From NCBI GenBank assembly GCA_030526995.1, contig JAUNBP010000003.1, forward strand, positions 1 to 64,000: a DNA stretch of 64,000 nucleotides. The letters run 5' to 3'. Made by a program: the position numbers and the translations under genes. Origin of the DNA: Clostridia bacterium (GTDB lineage: Bacteria > Bacillota > Clostridia > Christensenellales > CAG-138). Of this stretch, positions 43,208 to 51,704 are shown one piece after another. The notes below the pieces were generated by a model, which did no database searches, was not told the origin of the DNA, and saw only the letters and a list, made by a program, of their open reading frames with translations. Numbering within the stretch: the first letter of the stretch is position 1; every line of letters starts with the position of its first letter.

Positions 43208-45015
43208 AAACATGGCTTAAAGCACTGATAATAATTGTCCTCGTGATTGGGCTTGCCGTTGGCGGCATCTTTGCCTATGTTCACTTTTCCGACAAGACCC
43301 CCGTGGAGGTGCAGCCTGCGGGGAACTGGATGCTGCACTATATGCCGAATCAAAGCTATATCTACGGCACTGTTTCTTCCGATACGGCGCAGACCATCTA
43401 TGCAGAGGAGGGCAGAACCGTCGTTGAGGTGATTGCGCAACTCGGAGATGAGGTCTCCGTGGGCGACCCGCTTTTGCGCTACGATACCACGCTTGACGCT
43501 ATCACCCTCGAGGAAAAGAAGTTGGAGCGGGAAAAGCTATACAACGAGCTTTTGGGACAGTATGAGGAATATGAAAGATATGCCCGTGCGACCTTCCTTC
43601 CCACCATACCTTCGATAACGCCTGCGGCAGACGATATCTCCGCCAACAGCAAGGCTGCTCCTCGATACTCAAAATTGGGCAGCGTCCGTTACGACCTTTC
43701 AGAGCCTACGGGCGGTGACGGCTCGGCGGGCAACCCCTACACCTATCGGATAAGCAACCGAGAGCCCGTTTCCGCCTCCTTCCTGCAGGTGATAAAGGAC
43801 GAGGCTGCAATCCGCATGACAGCCGTCTACGCAAGGATTCAAATAGAGAGCTACGGCAGAATCGACCTCTATGTCAACCCCGACGCAACCATGGGCTTTG
43901 AGGTCACAATTCCCCTAAGTGCGGGCAGCGTCTCGGCAAACTTCCAGACCCCGCTTTCGGGCGACGGCAGGGAGGAAACGCCCTATGTCTACTCCTATGC
44001 TTCGTCGGCATCGGTGCCCGAGGGCTTTTTAACCGTCCTCATACAGGAGGCGCAAACCATCCTTACCGACACCTTTGTCGTGCTCGATGCGGGCGATTTT
44101 ACGGTCAATGTGCGAATCTCCCCCGACGGAAGCCTCTCCTTCTACGTAACCGTATCCGTGGTGACCCCCACACCTACGGCCTCGCCTACCCCCTCCCCCG
44201 AGCCCACCGCAGAGCCTACCTTGGATCCCTATCAGACGATCGATCCCTCGCTTGAGCCTACCCCCGAACCCATGGGCGGCGGTGGCATGAGCCGTGCCGA
44301 GCGGGAAGAGTATGCAAGGCAGATTGCAAAGGATATTCGAGACAAGGAGCTGAAATACCGCCAGCTCTCCCACGATATTCTAAAGCTCGAGCTTTCGGGT
44401 GAAAGCGGCATTGTGTACAGCAGCATTGAGGGCGTGGTTACTATATCCAACGCTCCCGAAAGCTCCAATTCGAGCGAACCCATACTTGAAATTCAAGGCG
44501 GCAGCGGCTGCAACATAAGCTGCATAATCGGAGAAACCGAGCTTGCGGACTATCCCATTGGCACCGTTATGGAGGGCTATTCCTATATGAGCGGCTCGGA
44601 CGTTTCGGCGCAGGTCGTTGAGATTTCAACCATGCCCATCTCGACTAATTACAGCACCAACGGCAGCCCCAATTCGTCGGGTTACATGGTCGTATTGGAG
44701 GTCTTGGACGGATTGACCTTGGAGATAGGCGAGTATATCGAGTTCTCGTCCTATGAACCGCTGTACGAGAGCGGAGTGGTTTATTTAAGCCGTGCGTTCA
44801 TTCGAGAGATGGACGGCGGCAACTGCATCTTCGTCGTGCGTGACGGCGTATTGAAGCAGGAAAGGGTTGTCACGGGCAAGAGGATGGACAACTATGTTGA
44901 GCTTGTTGACAGCAACCTCACAAGCGAGGATTACATAGCCTTCCCCTACGATAAGCATTGCAGAGACGGCGCTCCCTACGAAATTGCCGAGCAGAGCTTT
45001 TATTACGGTTATTGA
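43204..45015 (+). CDS. Second, enlarged adaptor protein with a duplicated insert
   Basis: 603 aa. An N-terminal anchor (about 6-25), the first half of a lipoyl-like sandwich (VIAQLGDEVSVGDPLLRYD), and a coiled-coil. Inserted into the coiled-coil region is about 180 residues of two related repeats (GDGSAGNPYTYRISN.. and GDGREETPYVYSYA..) and a Thr/Pro linker. The second coiled-coil (ERE..KDIRDKELKYRQLSH) and sandwich half (ESGIVYSSIEGVVTISNAPE) follow, then barrel domains. A second adaptor in an ABC operon is unusual. The inserts may bind a ligand or the wall. Confidence 0.8.
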   Translation: MKTWLKALIIIVLVIGLAVGGIFAYVHFSDKTPVEVQPAGNWMLHYMPNQSYIYGTVSSDTAQTIYAEEGRTVVEVIAQLGDEVSVGDPLLRYDTTLDAITLEEKKLEREKLYNELLGQYEEYERYARATFLPTIPSITPAADDISANSKAAPRYSKLGSVRYDLSEPTGGDGSAGNPYTYRISNREPVSASFLQVIKDEAAIRMTAVYARIQIESYGRIDLYVNPDATMGFEVTIPLSAGSVSANFQTPLSGDGREETPYVYSYASSASVPEGFLTVLIQEAQTILTDTFVVLDAGDFTVNVRISPDGSLSFYVTVSVVTPTPTASPTPSPEPTAEPTLDPYQTIDPSLEPTPEPMGGGGMSRAEREEYARQIAKDIRDKELKYRQLSHDILKLELSGESGIVYSSIEGVVTISNAPESSNSSEPILEIQGGSGCNISCIIGETELADYPIGTVMEGYSYMSGSDVSAQVVEISTMPISTNYSTNGSPNSSGYMVVLEVLDGLTLEIGEYIEFSSYEPLYESGVVYLSRAFIREMDGGNCIFVVRDGVLKQERVVTGKRMDNYVELVDSNLTSEDYIAFPYDKHCRDGAPYEIAEQSFYYGY

Positions 45016-45027
45016 GGAGGTACCCTT

Positions 45028-46278
45028 ATGTTAGAGAATTTTAGAGAAGCCTTTGACGGGATTCGTTCCCACAAGCTCAGAAGTGCGCTGACCATGCTCG
45101 GCATCATCATAGGCATCGCCTCTATCATCGCCATCTCGTCCACCATACTCGGCACGAATGAGCAGATAAAGGAAAACCTTATCGGGGCGGGCAACAATGC
45201 GGTGGAAATTAGACTGTATCAGGGCGATTATCCCTTTGAGACGGCCTATCAGACCGTGCCCGATTACGTGCCAATCTTGGATGAGAGCATACTTGAAGAG
45301 GTGAACGGGATTGCCGAGATAGAGGCGGCTTCGGTGTTCTTCAGGCGGGATGCTTACAATGTCATTTGGTACGGCGGAATAGGTATGAATCAGGGTACGG
45401 TGTACGGAGTGGACCAAAATTACCTCTCGGTCTACGGCTATGTTATCCGGGGCGGACGTGACTTTCTGCCTGCCGATTTTTCGGAGTTTCGCAAGGTGGC
45501 GTTGATAGATAAGAACGTGTCGGAAACCCTGTTTTCGGGCGAAAATCCTATAGGTAAAACCATCGATCTTTCGGGCGAACCCTATACGGTCGTGGGTGAG
45601 TTCACTCAATCGAAGGAGTTTGAGCCGGTCATAAGCTCCATCGACGATTACTATACCTACACCGATAATTCGGGCGGCAAGGTCTTGATTCCAATGTCAA
45701 CATGGCCGGTGGTCTTTAACTACGATGAGCCCATTTCGCTCGTCGTTCGTGCGAGCGGCACCGACGCCATGACGACAGCAGGAAGGAGCGCATCCGAGCT
45801 TTTGAACTCCAAATTCACGACGACGGGTGATGTGCTGTACAAGAGCGAGGATTTGTTGGAGCAGGCGAGGCAGCTTCAGGAGCTGTCCGGCTCCACGAAC
45901 CGTCAGCTTATTTGGATTGCGAGCATATCCCTGCTCGTGGGCGGCATAGGCGTTATGAACATCATGCTCGTGTCGGTCACGGAGCGCACGCCCGAGATAG
46001 GGCTTAAAAAGGCGCTCGGCGCACGCAAGCGCAAGATATCGTTCCAGTTTTTGACCGAGGCGGGCGTTTTAACCTGCATCGGCGGCATCCTCGGCGTGCT
46101 TGCGGGCATTGGGCTCGCCTTCCTCGTTTCGAGGCTGTCGCAGGTGCCGATATTCATAAGCTGGTACATCATAGCCGCAACCATCGTGTTCTCCTTTGTG
46201 ATAGGCCTGTTCTTCGGCGCAATTCCCGCAGTCAAGGCCTCGAACCTCAACCCGATAGAGGCCTTGAGAAGGGAATAA
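45028..46278 (+). CDS. MacB-like ABC transporter permease
   Basis: 416 aa, four helices: an N-terminal one, an extracellular MacB periplasmic-core domain (about 50-265), and three C-terminal helices (about 290-395) with GGIGVMNIMLVSVTERTPEIGL and GLKKALGARKRKISFQFLTE typical of FtsX-like permeases. Works with the ATPase at 42533 and the adaptors on both sides. Such systems export peptides, lipoproteins or drugs, or act in mechanotransmission. Confidence 0.92.
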   Translation: MLENFREAFDGIRSHKLRSALTMLGIIIGIASIIAISSTILGTNEQIKENLIGAGNNAVEIRLYQGDYPFETAYQTVPDYVPILDESILEEVNGIAEIEAASVFFRRDAYNVIWYGGIGMNQGTVYGVDQNYLSVYGYVIRGGRDFLPADFSEFRKVALIDKNVSETLFSGENPIGKTIDLSGEPYTVVGEFTQSKEFEPVISSIDDYYTYTDNSGGKVLIPMSTWPVVFNYDEPISLVVRASGTDAMTTAGRSASELLNSKFTTTGDVLYKSEDLLEQARQLQELSGSTNRQLIWIASISLLVGGIGVMNIMLVSVTERTPEIGLKKALGARKRKISFQFLTEAGVLTCIGGILGVLAGIGLAFLVSRLSQVPIFISWYIIAATIVFSFVIGLFFGAIPAVKASNLNPIEALRRE

Positions 46279-46298
46279 CAACATTCAACACTCACACA

Positions 46299-46340
46299 AA
46301 ACGTCCCGATTTGCTCCGTTCATGGCAAATCGGGACGTTT
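46299..46340 (+). terminator. Terminator of the ABC exporter operon
   Basis: Perfect 16-base stem: AAACGTCCCGATTTGC (46299-46314) and GCAAATCGGGACGTTT (46325-46340), 21 bases after the permease stop. Stem is T-rich on the minus strand as well, so it may also protect the convergent gene. Confidence 0.9.
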
Positions 46341-46388
46341 ATATTGTTCAAAATCTCACTGAAAAGAATGGGCCCCCCAAGCTAAGCC

Positions 46389-47291
46389 CTATTTTTCCAC
46401 TACAATGACTGCATTGGAAAACGGCTCTAAGGAGGGTTCTTCGTTTGCAAGCAGGGAATTTATAGTAGCTATTGCGCTTTCGGCTGCGCTGTTCCAGTCC
46501 ACGCTCACCCTGCCCGAAAGATGGGGCAAAAAGCTCTCGGCATCGCCCGAAAACTCGAGGGCAAAGACCTCTATCGTATCCTTGCGCTCCGCTTCCGTCA
46601 GGGCGTTGCAGAAGGCCTCCGCCTGCGCCTGCGTCTCGCACAGCACGCCGTCGAGCATACCCTCAACGTAGTCGTCGAGCATGGCTGCTATCCACTCTTC
46701 GGGGGTTTGCTCCTCATCGGTGGCGTAATATACCCCCTTGACTATGATTTTCCCCTGCTCAAGGTAGCTGTTCCAGAGCGTTTTGAAGTCCGAATCCTCG
46801 CTTTCAAACATGCCCAAGAGCCTGACCGGAGTGTCGTGCGGGGGATAGCTTATCATAGCTTCAAATAGCTCCTCAGCCCTGTCCTTGGCTGCATAGGGAA
46901 TAACGGTGATGCCCGAATTGTCCAAAAGCTCGGTTGAGCAGGCAACCACCTCTACTTCGGCGTTCAAAAGTGCCAAAACCGTGTCGGAATCTATCGAATT
47001 GCCCTGCAAGACGGCAATCTTTCTGCCTTGGCTGTCGGCTTCCGTATCGGTGGTGCTGTTTTCAAATGCGCTCAAAAGCCGTGCTTCAAAGTCCTCATCC
47101 TCCGCAAGCACGTAGATCATGGGTGCGGGCGTGGGCGTGGGCTCCGACGTGGGCGTGGGGGTAGGTGTTGAGGGAACCACTATCACGGGCTCGGTGGTGG
47201 GCTCCGCCGTTGCGTTTCCGCTTTGACCGTCCTGCGAGCAGCCGCAAAGCAGCAGTGTCAGCATAAGAATATAGCAAAGTGTGCGTTTCAT
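46389..47291 (-). CDS. Periplasmic-binding-protein-like lipoprotein
   Basis: 300 aa from ATG 47291 (AAGGAGAT upstream). The lipobox LLLCGC gives a lipidated Cys near residue 18. A Thr/Pro linker (about 35-60) precedes a soluble domain with EDEDFEARLLSAFENSTTDT and GRKIAVLQGNSIDSD, resembling a type I periplasmic sugar-binding fold, including a later YLEQGKIIVKGVYYATDE. It lies 10 bases after trkA and shares its orientation, so it may belong to the potassium-uptake operon. Ligand unknown. Confidence 0.65.
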   Translation of the reverse strand: MKRTLCYILMLTLLLCGCSQDGQSGNATAEPTTEPVIVVPSTPTPTPTSEPTPTPAPMIYVLAEDEDFEARLLSAFENSTTDTEADSQGRKIAVLQGNSIDSDTVLALLNAEVEVVACSTELLDNSGITVIPYAAKDRAEELFEAMISYPPHDTPVRLLGMFESEDSDFKTLWNSYLEQGKIIVKGVYYATDEEQTPEEWIAAMLDDYVEGMLDGVLCETQAQAEAFCNALTEAERKDTIEVFALEFSGDAESFLPHLSGRVSVDWNSAAESAIATINSLLANEEPSLEPFSNAVIVVEK

Positions 47292-47301
47292 CGTTATCTC
47301 C

Positions 47302-47952
47302 TTAAAGTTTCGCCACCTTCGACAGCAGCTTGTTTTCACCGACCAAGACTATGACATCGCCGTCGCAAAACTCGGTGTCTGCTGCAAGGGAGATGATAAT
47401 CTCATCGTTTCTGCGTATCGCAAACACGGAGACGCCGTAGTTCTTGCGGACGTCCAACCCGCCTAAGGTCTTGCCCACCCACAGCTTTGGCACCTTCATC
47501 TCGTTGATACTATGATGCTCCGAAAGGTTCAAATAATCCAAAACGCTCTCCATCACGAGCGAATTTGCAAGCCGAACCCCTGCCGCCTGCTCCGGCTGAA
47601 CCACCTTGGTTGCGCCGACCTTCTCCAACAGCTTTGCGTGGAGGTCGTCCTGTGCCTTGCAAATGAGCTGCTTTGCGCCGTGCTCGGCACATAAAACCGT
47701 TGCAAGCACCGAGGCTCTGATGTCGCTGCCCATTGCAATTATCACGGCATCGAACTCGTCAACGCCTATGCCCTTTACAACCGCCTCGTTGGTCATGTCG
47801 CACTGGGCAACGTTCAACACCTTATCCTTTATCGCATTGACAAAAGTCATTTGCCTGTCAACCGCCATAACCTCGTGTCCGAGCTCCGCCAAGGTAAGGG
47901 CGGTTGCGCTTCCAAACCTGCCCAGTCCCACTACCAAAAAACTCTTTGCCAT
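47302..47952 (-). CDS. trkA: Potassium uptake regulator, KtrA/TrkA family
   Basis: 216 aa. RCK_N domain with a Rossmann start GLGRFGSATALTLAELGHEV and MAVD, then RCK_C domain (about 140-216: ELDV..., FAIRRNDEIIISLAADTEFC, GDVIVLVGENKLL). Binds the ion channel protein encoded next and nucleotides; RCK_C is where c-di-AMP binds in several Firmicute homologues. It follows the channel gene by 11 bases. Confidence 0.93.
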   Translation of the reverse strand: MAKSFLVVGLGRFGSATALTLAELGHEVMAVDRQMTFVNAIKDKVLNVAQCDMTNEAVVKGIGVDEFDAVIIAMGSDIRASVLATVLCAEHGAKQLICKAQDDLHAKLLEKVGATKVVQPEQAAGVRLANSLVMESVLDYLNLSEHHSINEMKVPKLWVGKTLGGLDVRKNYGVSVFAIRRNDEIIISLAADTEFCDGDVIVLVGENKLLSKVAKL

Positions 47953-47963
47953 CTTCGTTCTCC

Positions 47964-49307
47964 TTATCCAATCGGTACTTCCTCAACGGGATAGCGAAGC
48001 TGCGCCTCCCGCTTTTGCCTTGTGAAGGACAGGGCTACCGTTATCATTCCAACCCTGCCTATGAACATTAAAACTATCAAAATAACCTTGGTTCCCGCCG
48101 TTGCAACTCCGCTCAGCCCCGAGGTCAAGCCCACGGTTCCGAGTGCGCTTGCAAGCTCGTACACTATGCTTACAAGCCCCAACTCGGAATTGCCCCGCTC
48201 GAGCAGGGACACCGCAAGCGTTGCAGCAAACAGTATCACCATGGCAAATATCAGCAGTGAGAGGGCTCGAATTATGAGCTGCTGCCCTATCCTGCGCCTG
48301 CCTACCGTAATCTCGGCACGGTTTTTCATCATAGCCCGAACCGCCAAGAACAGCACGACGACCGTCGTCGTCTTGATGCCGCCTGCCGTGCCTGCGGGGG
48401 AGCCTCCTATCAGCATCCAGATTATGGAGACGAACTTTGAAGGCTCGCTGAGCGTTGCTTGCGAGACCGTTGAAAAGCCTGCCGTCCTCAAGGTCACGGA
48501 CTGGAACAGCCCCGCCAAGACCTTTTCGCCTGCGGGAAGGTTGGCATATGCCCTTCCCCACTCCAATATCAAAAACAACGCCCAGCCTATGAGTATGAGA
48601 GCTGCGCTTGCGAGCACGACCATCCTCGTATGCAGCCGCCACTTTCTTATCTTGGGCGTTTTTACAACGTTTAAGACCACCGCAAAGCCAAGGCCGCCCG
48701 TGACTATCAGTGCCATGAGCGTGAAATTTACGAGGATATCCCCGCTGTAACCCTGCTCAAACGAGGCAAAGGTGCCGAGGATGTCGAAGCCCGCATTGCA
48801 AAAAGCCGAAACGCTGTGAAAGATTGACTTCCATATGCCGTCCCAAAGTCCGAACCTCGGGATGAAGCTAATCGACAGCAGCACAGCCCCTGCGCCCTCG
48901 CAGACTGCCGTAATCTTTGCTGCGGTTATTGCAATCCCTCTAAGGCCGGTCAGGTGGCTCTCGCCCAAACCCTGCATCAAGGTCATGCGCTCGTACAGGG
49001 ATACCTGCTTTCTTACCATCATAAAAAGGCCCGCTGCCATCGTCATAAAGCCCAGCCCGCCTACCTGTATCAAAAGCAGGATTATCGCCTGCCCGAACAG
49101 GGAAAACTGCGTTGCCGTGTCTACGACTATCAGCCCCGTAACGCAGGTTGCGGAGGTCGAGGTGAACAGGGCATCGAAAAAATTCAGCCCAACGCCGCTC
49201 TTGCTCGCTGCGGGCAGGCATAACAATACCGTCCCCAACAGGATGATGAGCAAAAAGCCGAATGGCAATATTCTGATTGGACGAATCCCTCTCAAGCCTC
49301 TCTTCAT
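47964..49307 (-). CDS. trkH: Potassium uptake channel, KtrB/TrkH family
   Basis: 447 aa, eight to ten helices in four MPM repeats. Four filter loops are visible: STSATCVTGL, SVSAFCNAGFD, VTLRTAGFSTV and GTVGLTSGLSG. It forms a K+ channel with KtrA. The start is the ATG at 49307. The predicted transcription start from the promoter at 49314-49342 falls on it, so the message may be leaderless. Confidence 0.93.
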   Translation of the reverse strand: MKRGLRGIRPIRILPFGFLLIILLGTVLLCLPAASKSGVGLNFFDALFTSTSATCVTGLIVVDTATQFSLFGQAIILLLIQVGGLGFMTMAAGLFMMVRKQVSLYERMTLMQGLGESHLTGLRGIAITAAKITAVCEGAGAVLLSISFIPRFGLWDGIWKSIFHSVSAFCNAGFDILGTFASFEQGYSGDILVNFTLMALIVTGGLGFAVVLNVVKTPKIRKWRLHTRMVVLASAALILIGWALFLILEWGRAYANLPAGEKVLAGLFQSVTLRTAGFSTVSQATLSEPSKFVSIIWMLIGGSPAGTAGGIKTTTVVVLFLAVRAMMKNRAEITVGRRRIGQQLIIRALSLLIFAMVILFAATLAVSLLERGNSELGLVSIVYELASALGTVGLTSGLSGVATAGTKVILIVLMFIGRVGMITVALSFTRQKREAQLRYPVEEVPIG

Positions 49308-49313
49308 CTTTTC

Positions 49314-49342
49314 ATTATACTACATTGAACCGATGACTGCAA
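49314..49342 (-). promoter_or_regulatory. trkH promoter
   Basis: Minus strand TTGCAG (49342-49337), 17 bases, TATAAT (49319-49314), with -10 only 6 bases from the start codon. Confidence 0.75.
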
Positions 49343-49367
49343 TCTTAAAAAATAATGGTTAATTAAA

Positions 49368-49408
49368 TTGACAAAACGCAAATTAATGGTTATAATATTA
49401 ACCATTAA
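49368..49408 (+). promoter_or_regulatory. hipBA promoter with a palindromic operator
   Basis: TTGACA (49368-49373), exactly 17 bases, TATAAT (49391-49396). The perfect palindrome TTAATGGTTA-N6-TAACCATTAA (49383-49408) covers the -10 box. A further half-site ATAATGGTTA lies at 49352-49361 upstream of the -35 box. Layout matches HipB autorepression. Ribosome site AAGGAG follows before ATG 49424. Confidence 0.8.
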
Positions 49409-49423
49409 GGAGTGTGATTTATT

Positions 49424-49747
49424 ATGGCAAACAAAGCTTGCCCGATTATGCCCAAGACGCTCGAAATACTTGCCTCTATGGGCGAGCAAATAAAGCTCGC
49501 GCGCTTGCGGCGCAGATTATCCGCCGAACTCGTGGCTGAAAGGGCGGGGATAAGTCGCACGACGCTTCGCTCGATTGAGGCGGGCGCACCTTCGGTCGCC
49601 ATCGGCAGCTATGCCGCCGTGCTTCATGCGCTCAACGGCATGGACAGGGATTTGCTCATGGTAGCAAAGGACGACGAATTCGGAAGAAAGCTCTTGGATT
49701 TGGAAATGGTTGCGAAAAAGCGCGCACCGCGAAGAACGGGGGATTGA
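49424..49747 (+). CDS. hipB: HipB-like antitoxin, XRE family
   Basis: 107 aa. A helix-turn-helix of the Cro/CI type (about 20-80): IKLARLRRRLSAELVAERAG, ISRTTLRSIEAGAPSVAIGS, YAAVLHALNGMDR. Basic C-terminal tail (VAKKRAPRRTGD). Expected to bind the palindromes in its own promoter and to neutralise the kinase toxin encoded two bases downstream. Confidence 0.9.
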   Translation: MANKACPIMPKTLEILASMGEQIKLARLRRRLSAELVAERAGISRTTLRSIEAGAPSVAIGSYAAVLHALNGMDRDLLMVAKDDEFGRKLLDLEMVAKKRAPRRTGD

Positions 49748-49749
49748 GC

Positions 49750-51003
49750 ATGGCAGAGCTTGAAAAGACAATTTATGTCTACATGAGCGAAGGCGGCTCC
49801 GCCCCTCTTTTGATGGGGAGGCTCTTTTCGGCAGTCATCCGAGGCAATGAAACCTTTTCGTTTGAATATGACAAGGCGTGGCTCGAAAGCGGCTCCCTGC
49901 CCTTCGCCCTTGACCCTGAACTTGCCTTGTTTTCAGGACGGCACTATGATTCCTCCGCCAAACCTCTGTTCGGAATCTTTACCGACTCCTGTCCCGACCG
50001 CTGGGGCAGAACTTTGATGCGCAGGCGTGAAATTATAACGGCGAAAAACGAAAATCGCAGACCCAAACGACTCACCGAAAGCGACTATCTCTTAGGCGTT
50101 TTTGACGATACCCGCATGGGTGCGCTCCGCTTTTCCCTCGGTGAAAACCTGCCCTTTCTATCCTATGACGCCGACATCTCCGCTCCTCCGTGGACAACGC
50201 TTCGAGCTTTGGAAAATGCATCTCGACAGTTTGAGCTTGGCGATGCTTCCAACGAGACAAAGTGGTTTTCACAGCTTATTGCTCCCGGCTCGTCACTCGG
50301 CGGCGCACGCCCGAAGGCTTCCATAACCGCACCCGACGGCTCGCTGTGGATTGCAAAGTTCCCCTCCAAAAACGATGAAATAAATGTCGGCGCATGGGAG
50401 ATGGTTGCACACGACCTTGCGGCACTTTGCGGGCTGTCCGTTTCTAAAGCAAGGCTCGAAACCTTTTCCGCTCTCGGCAGCACATACCTTGTCAAGCGGT
50501 TTGACCGAAACGGGGGCAGGCGGATTCACTTTGCCTCAGCCATGACGCTGTTGAACAAGACCGATGGGGCTGATGCGGACGAAACAAGCTATTTAGATCT
50601 CGCCTCGTTCATTCGCTCAAACGGAGCTGCTCCCGAACGTGACCTGACAGAGCTTTGGAAGCGTATCGTGTTCAGCATTGCAATTTCCAACACGGACGAC
50701 CATCTCAGAAACCACGGTTTCCTCCTCGATAAACGTGGGTGGGTGCTGTCCCCCATGTTCGATGTAAACCCCTCCTATGGGGATTGCCTGTCTTTGAACA
50801 TCGATCAAAGCAGCAATCTGATGGACTTTGAGCTTGCACTTGAAACATCGAAATACTATGGTATAGGCTTAGACGAGGCAAGGGCTGTCATCGGCGAAAT
50901 GACAAGAATAATCGACAAAAAGCGAAATGCCATAGCGAGGAGCTATGGCTTGAGCCAAGACGAAATATCCTCTATGGAATCGGCGTTTAATCTGAATTTT
51001 TGA
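49750..51003 (+). CDS. hipA: HipA-like serine/threonine kinase toxin
   Basis: 417 aa from ATG 49750, two bases after the hipB stop; an in-frame TTG at 49744 overlaps hipB and is less likely. HipA_N couples domain and HipA_C kinase: GSSLGGARPKA (Gly-rich phosphate loop), LVKRFDR, SNTDDHLRNHGF (catalytic loop with Asp), FDVNPSYGD (metal-binding loop). HipA homologues phosphorylate aminoacyl-tRNA synthetases or similar targets and halt growth. The target here is unknown. Confidence 0.92.
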   Translation: MAELEKTIYVYMSEGGSAPLLMGRLFSAVIRGNETFSFEYDKAWLESGSLPFALDPELALFSGRHYDSSAKPLFGIFTDSCPDRWGRTLMRRREIITAKNENRRPKRLTESDYLLGVFDDTRMGALRFSLGENLPFLSYDADISAPPWTTLRALENASRQFELGDASNETKWFSQLIAPGSSLGGARPKASITAPDGSLWIAKFPSKNDEINVGAWEMVAHDLAALCGLSVSKARLETFSALGSTYLVKRFDRNGGRRIHFASAMTLLNKTDGADADETSYLDLASFIRSNGAAPERDLTELWKRIVFSIAISNTDDHLRNHGFLLDKRGWVLSPMFDVNPSYGDCLSLNIDQSSNLMDFELALETSKYYGIGLDEARAVIGEMTRIIDKKRNAIARSYGLSQDEISSMESAFNLNF

Positions 51004-51703
51004 GGAAGGTCCAGCGCAGGGTTTCGGTTGAAATCTCCATGCCGAGCTTTCTTTGGAGGTTTATCGACTTGGTGTTGGAGATAAATATCTGGCCGTAGGG
51101 GGTGTAGCCCCGCCTTAACTGTTCGTTCAGTATGAAGCGTTCGAGGGCGGTTCCATAGCCCCGCTTTCTGTACGGCTCGAATATCTCGAGCATTCCGCCC
51201 GAGCCGTCGTCGTGGATGCCGATAAAGCCCATCATCTCCCCCGTTTCCCTGTTGAACAGCCCGAACATATCGCCCGCCGCTATCCTGTCCCTTGCATAGG
51301 CGGGGTCGGTGATGCGATAATGCCGAGCCACCGTTGGAATGTGGCTTAAATCAAGCGGTCTTATATCGCCGTCGCATTCAAACTGTACGGGCTCCTTTTT
51401 GAGATAGGCGCACTGAAAGCAGGGCTCGCCGAGTTCAAAGTTTAACACCGCCTTGACCGCCTCGGCTGCGCCCTCGCCCCTTACTACTATGCAGCGGCAC
51501 TCACCCTTCACCATGGTGCACAGCCTTACCGCCGCCTCGTAATTTGCGCTTGAAAGGAGGTAGGTATGCGTTTTCTCGTTGTACAAAAGTACGCCGTCCG
51601 AATCGGCGTACAAAATTTTGGAGTTTCCCCGCCGAATGGCCTCCGCCATATCCACATGAATCAGCGGGGAACGCTTAAAATATTCAAATGCTCTCTTTTC
51701 CAA
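50987..51703 (-). CDS. GNAT-family acetyltransferase
   Basis: 238 aa. A poorly matched N-terminal half is followed by a GNAT domain (about 115-238) with RPLDLSHIPTV, FGLFNRETGEMMGFIGIHDD and the acetyl-CoA loop RKRGYGTALERFI. The start is an unusual TTG at 51703 without a clear ribosome site; a later Met in HVDMAEAIRRG is an alternative. It converges on hipA, overlapping its 3' end by 17 bases. Substrate unknown. Confidence 0.78.
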   Translation of the reverse strand: MEKRAFEYFKRSPLIHVDMAEAIRRGNSKILYADSDGVLLYNEKTHTYLLSSANYEAAVRLCTMVKGECRCIVVRGEGAAEAVKAVLNFELGEPCFQCAYLKKEPVQFECDGDIRPLDLSHIPTVARHYRITDPAYARDRIAAGDMFGLFNRETGEMMGFIGIHDDGSGGMLEIFEPYRKRGYGTALERFILNEQLRRGYTPYGQIFISNTKSINLQRKLGMEISTETLRWTFLKNSD

Positions 51704-51704
51704 C

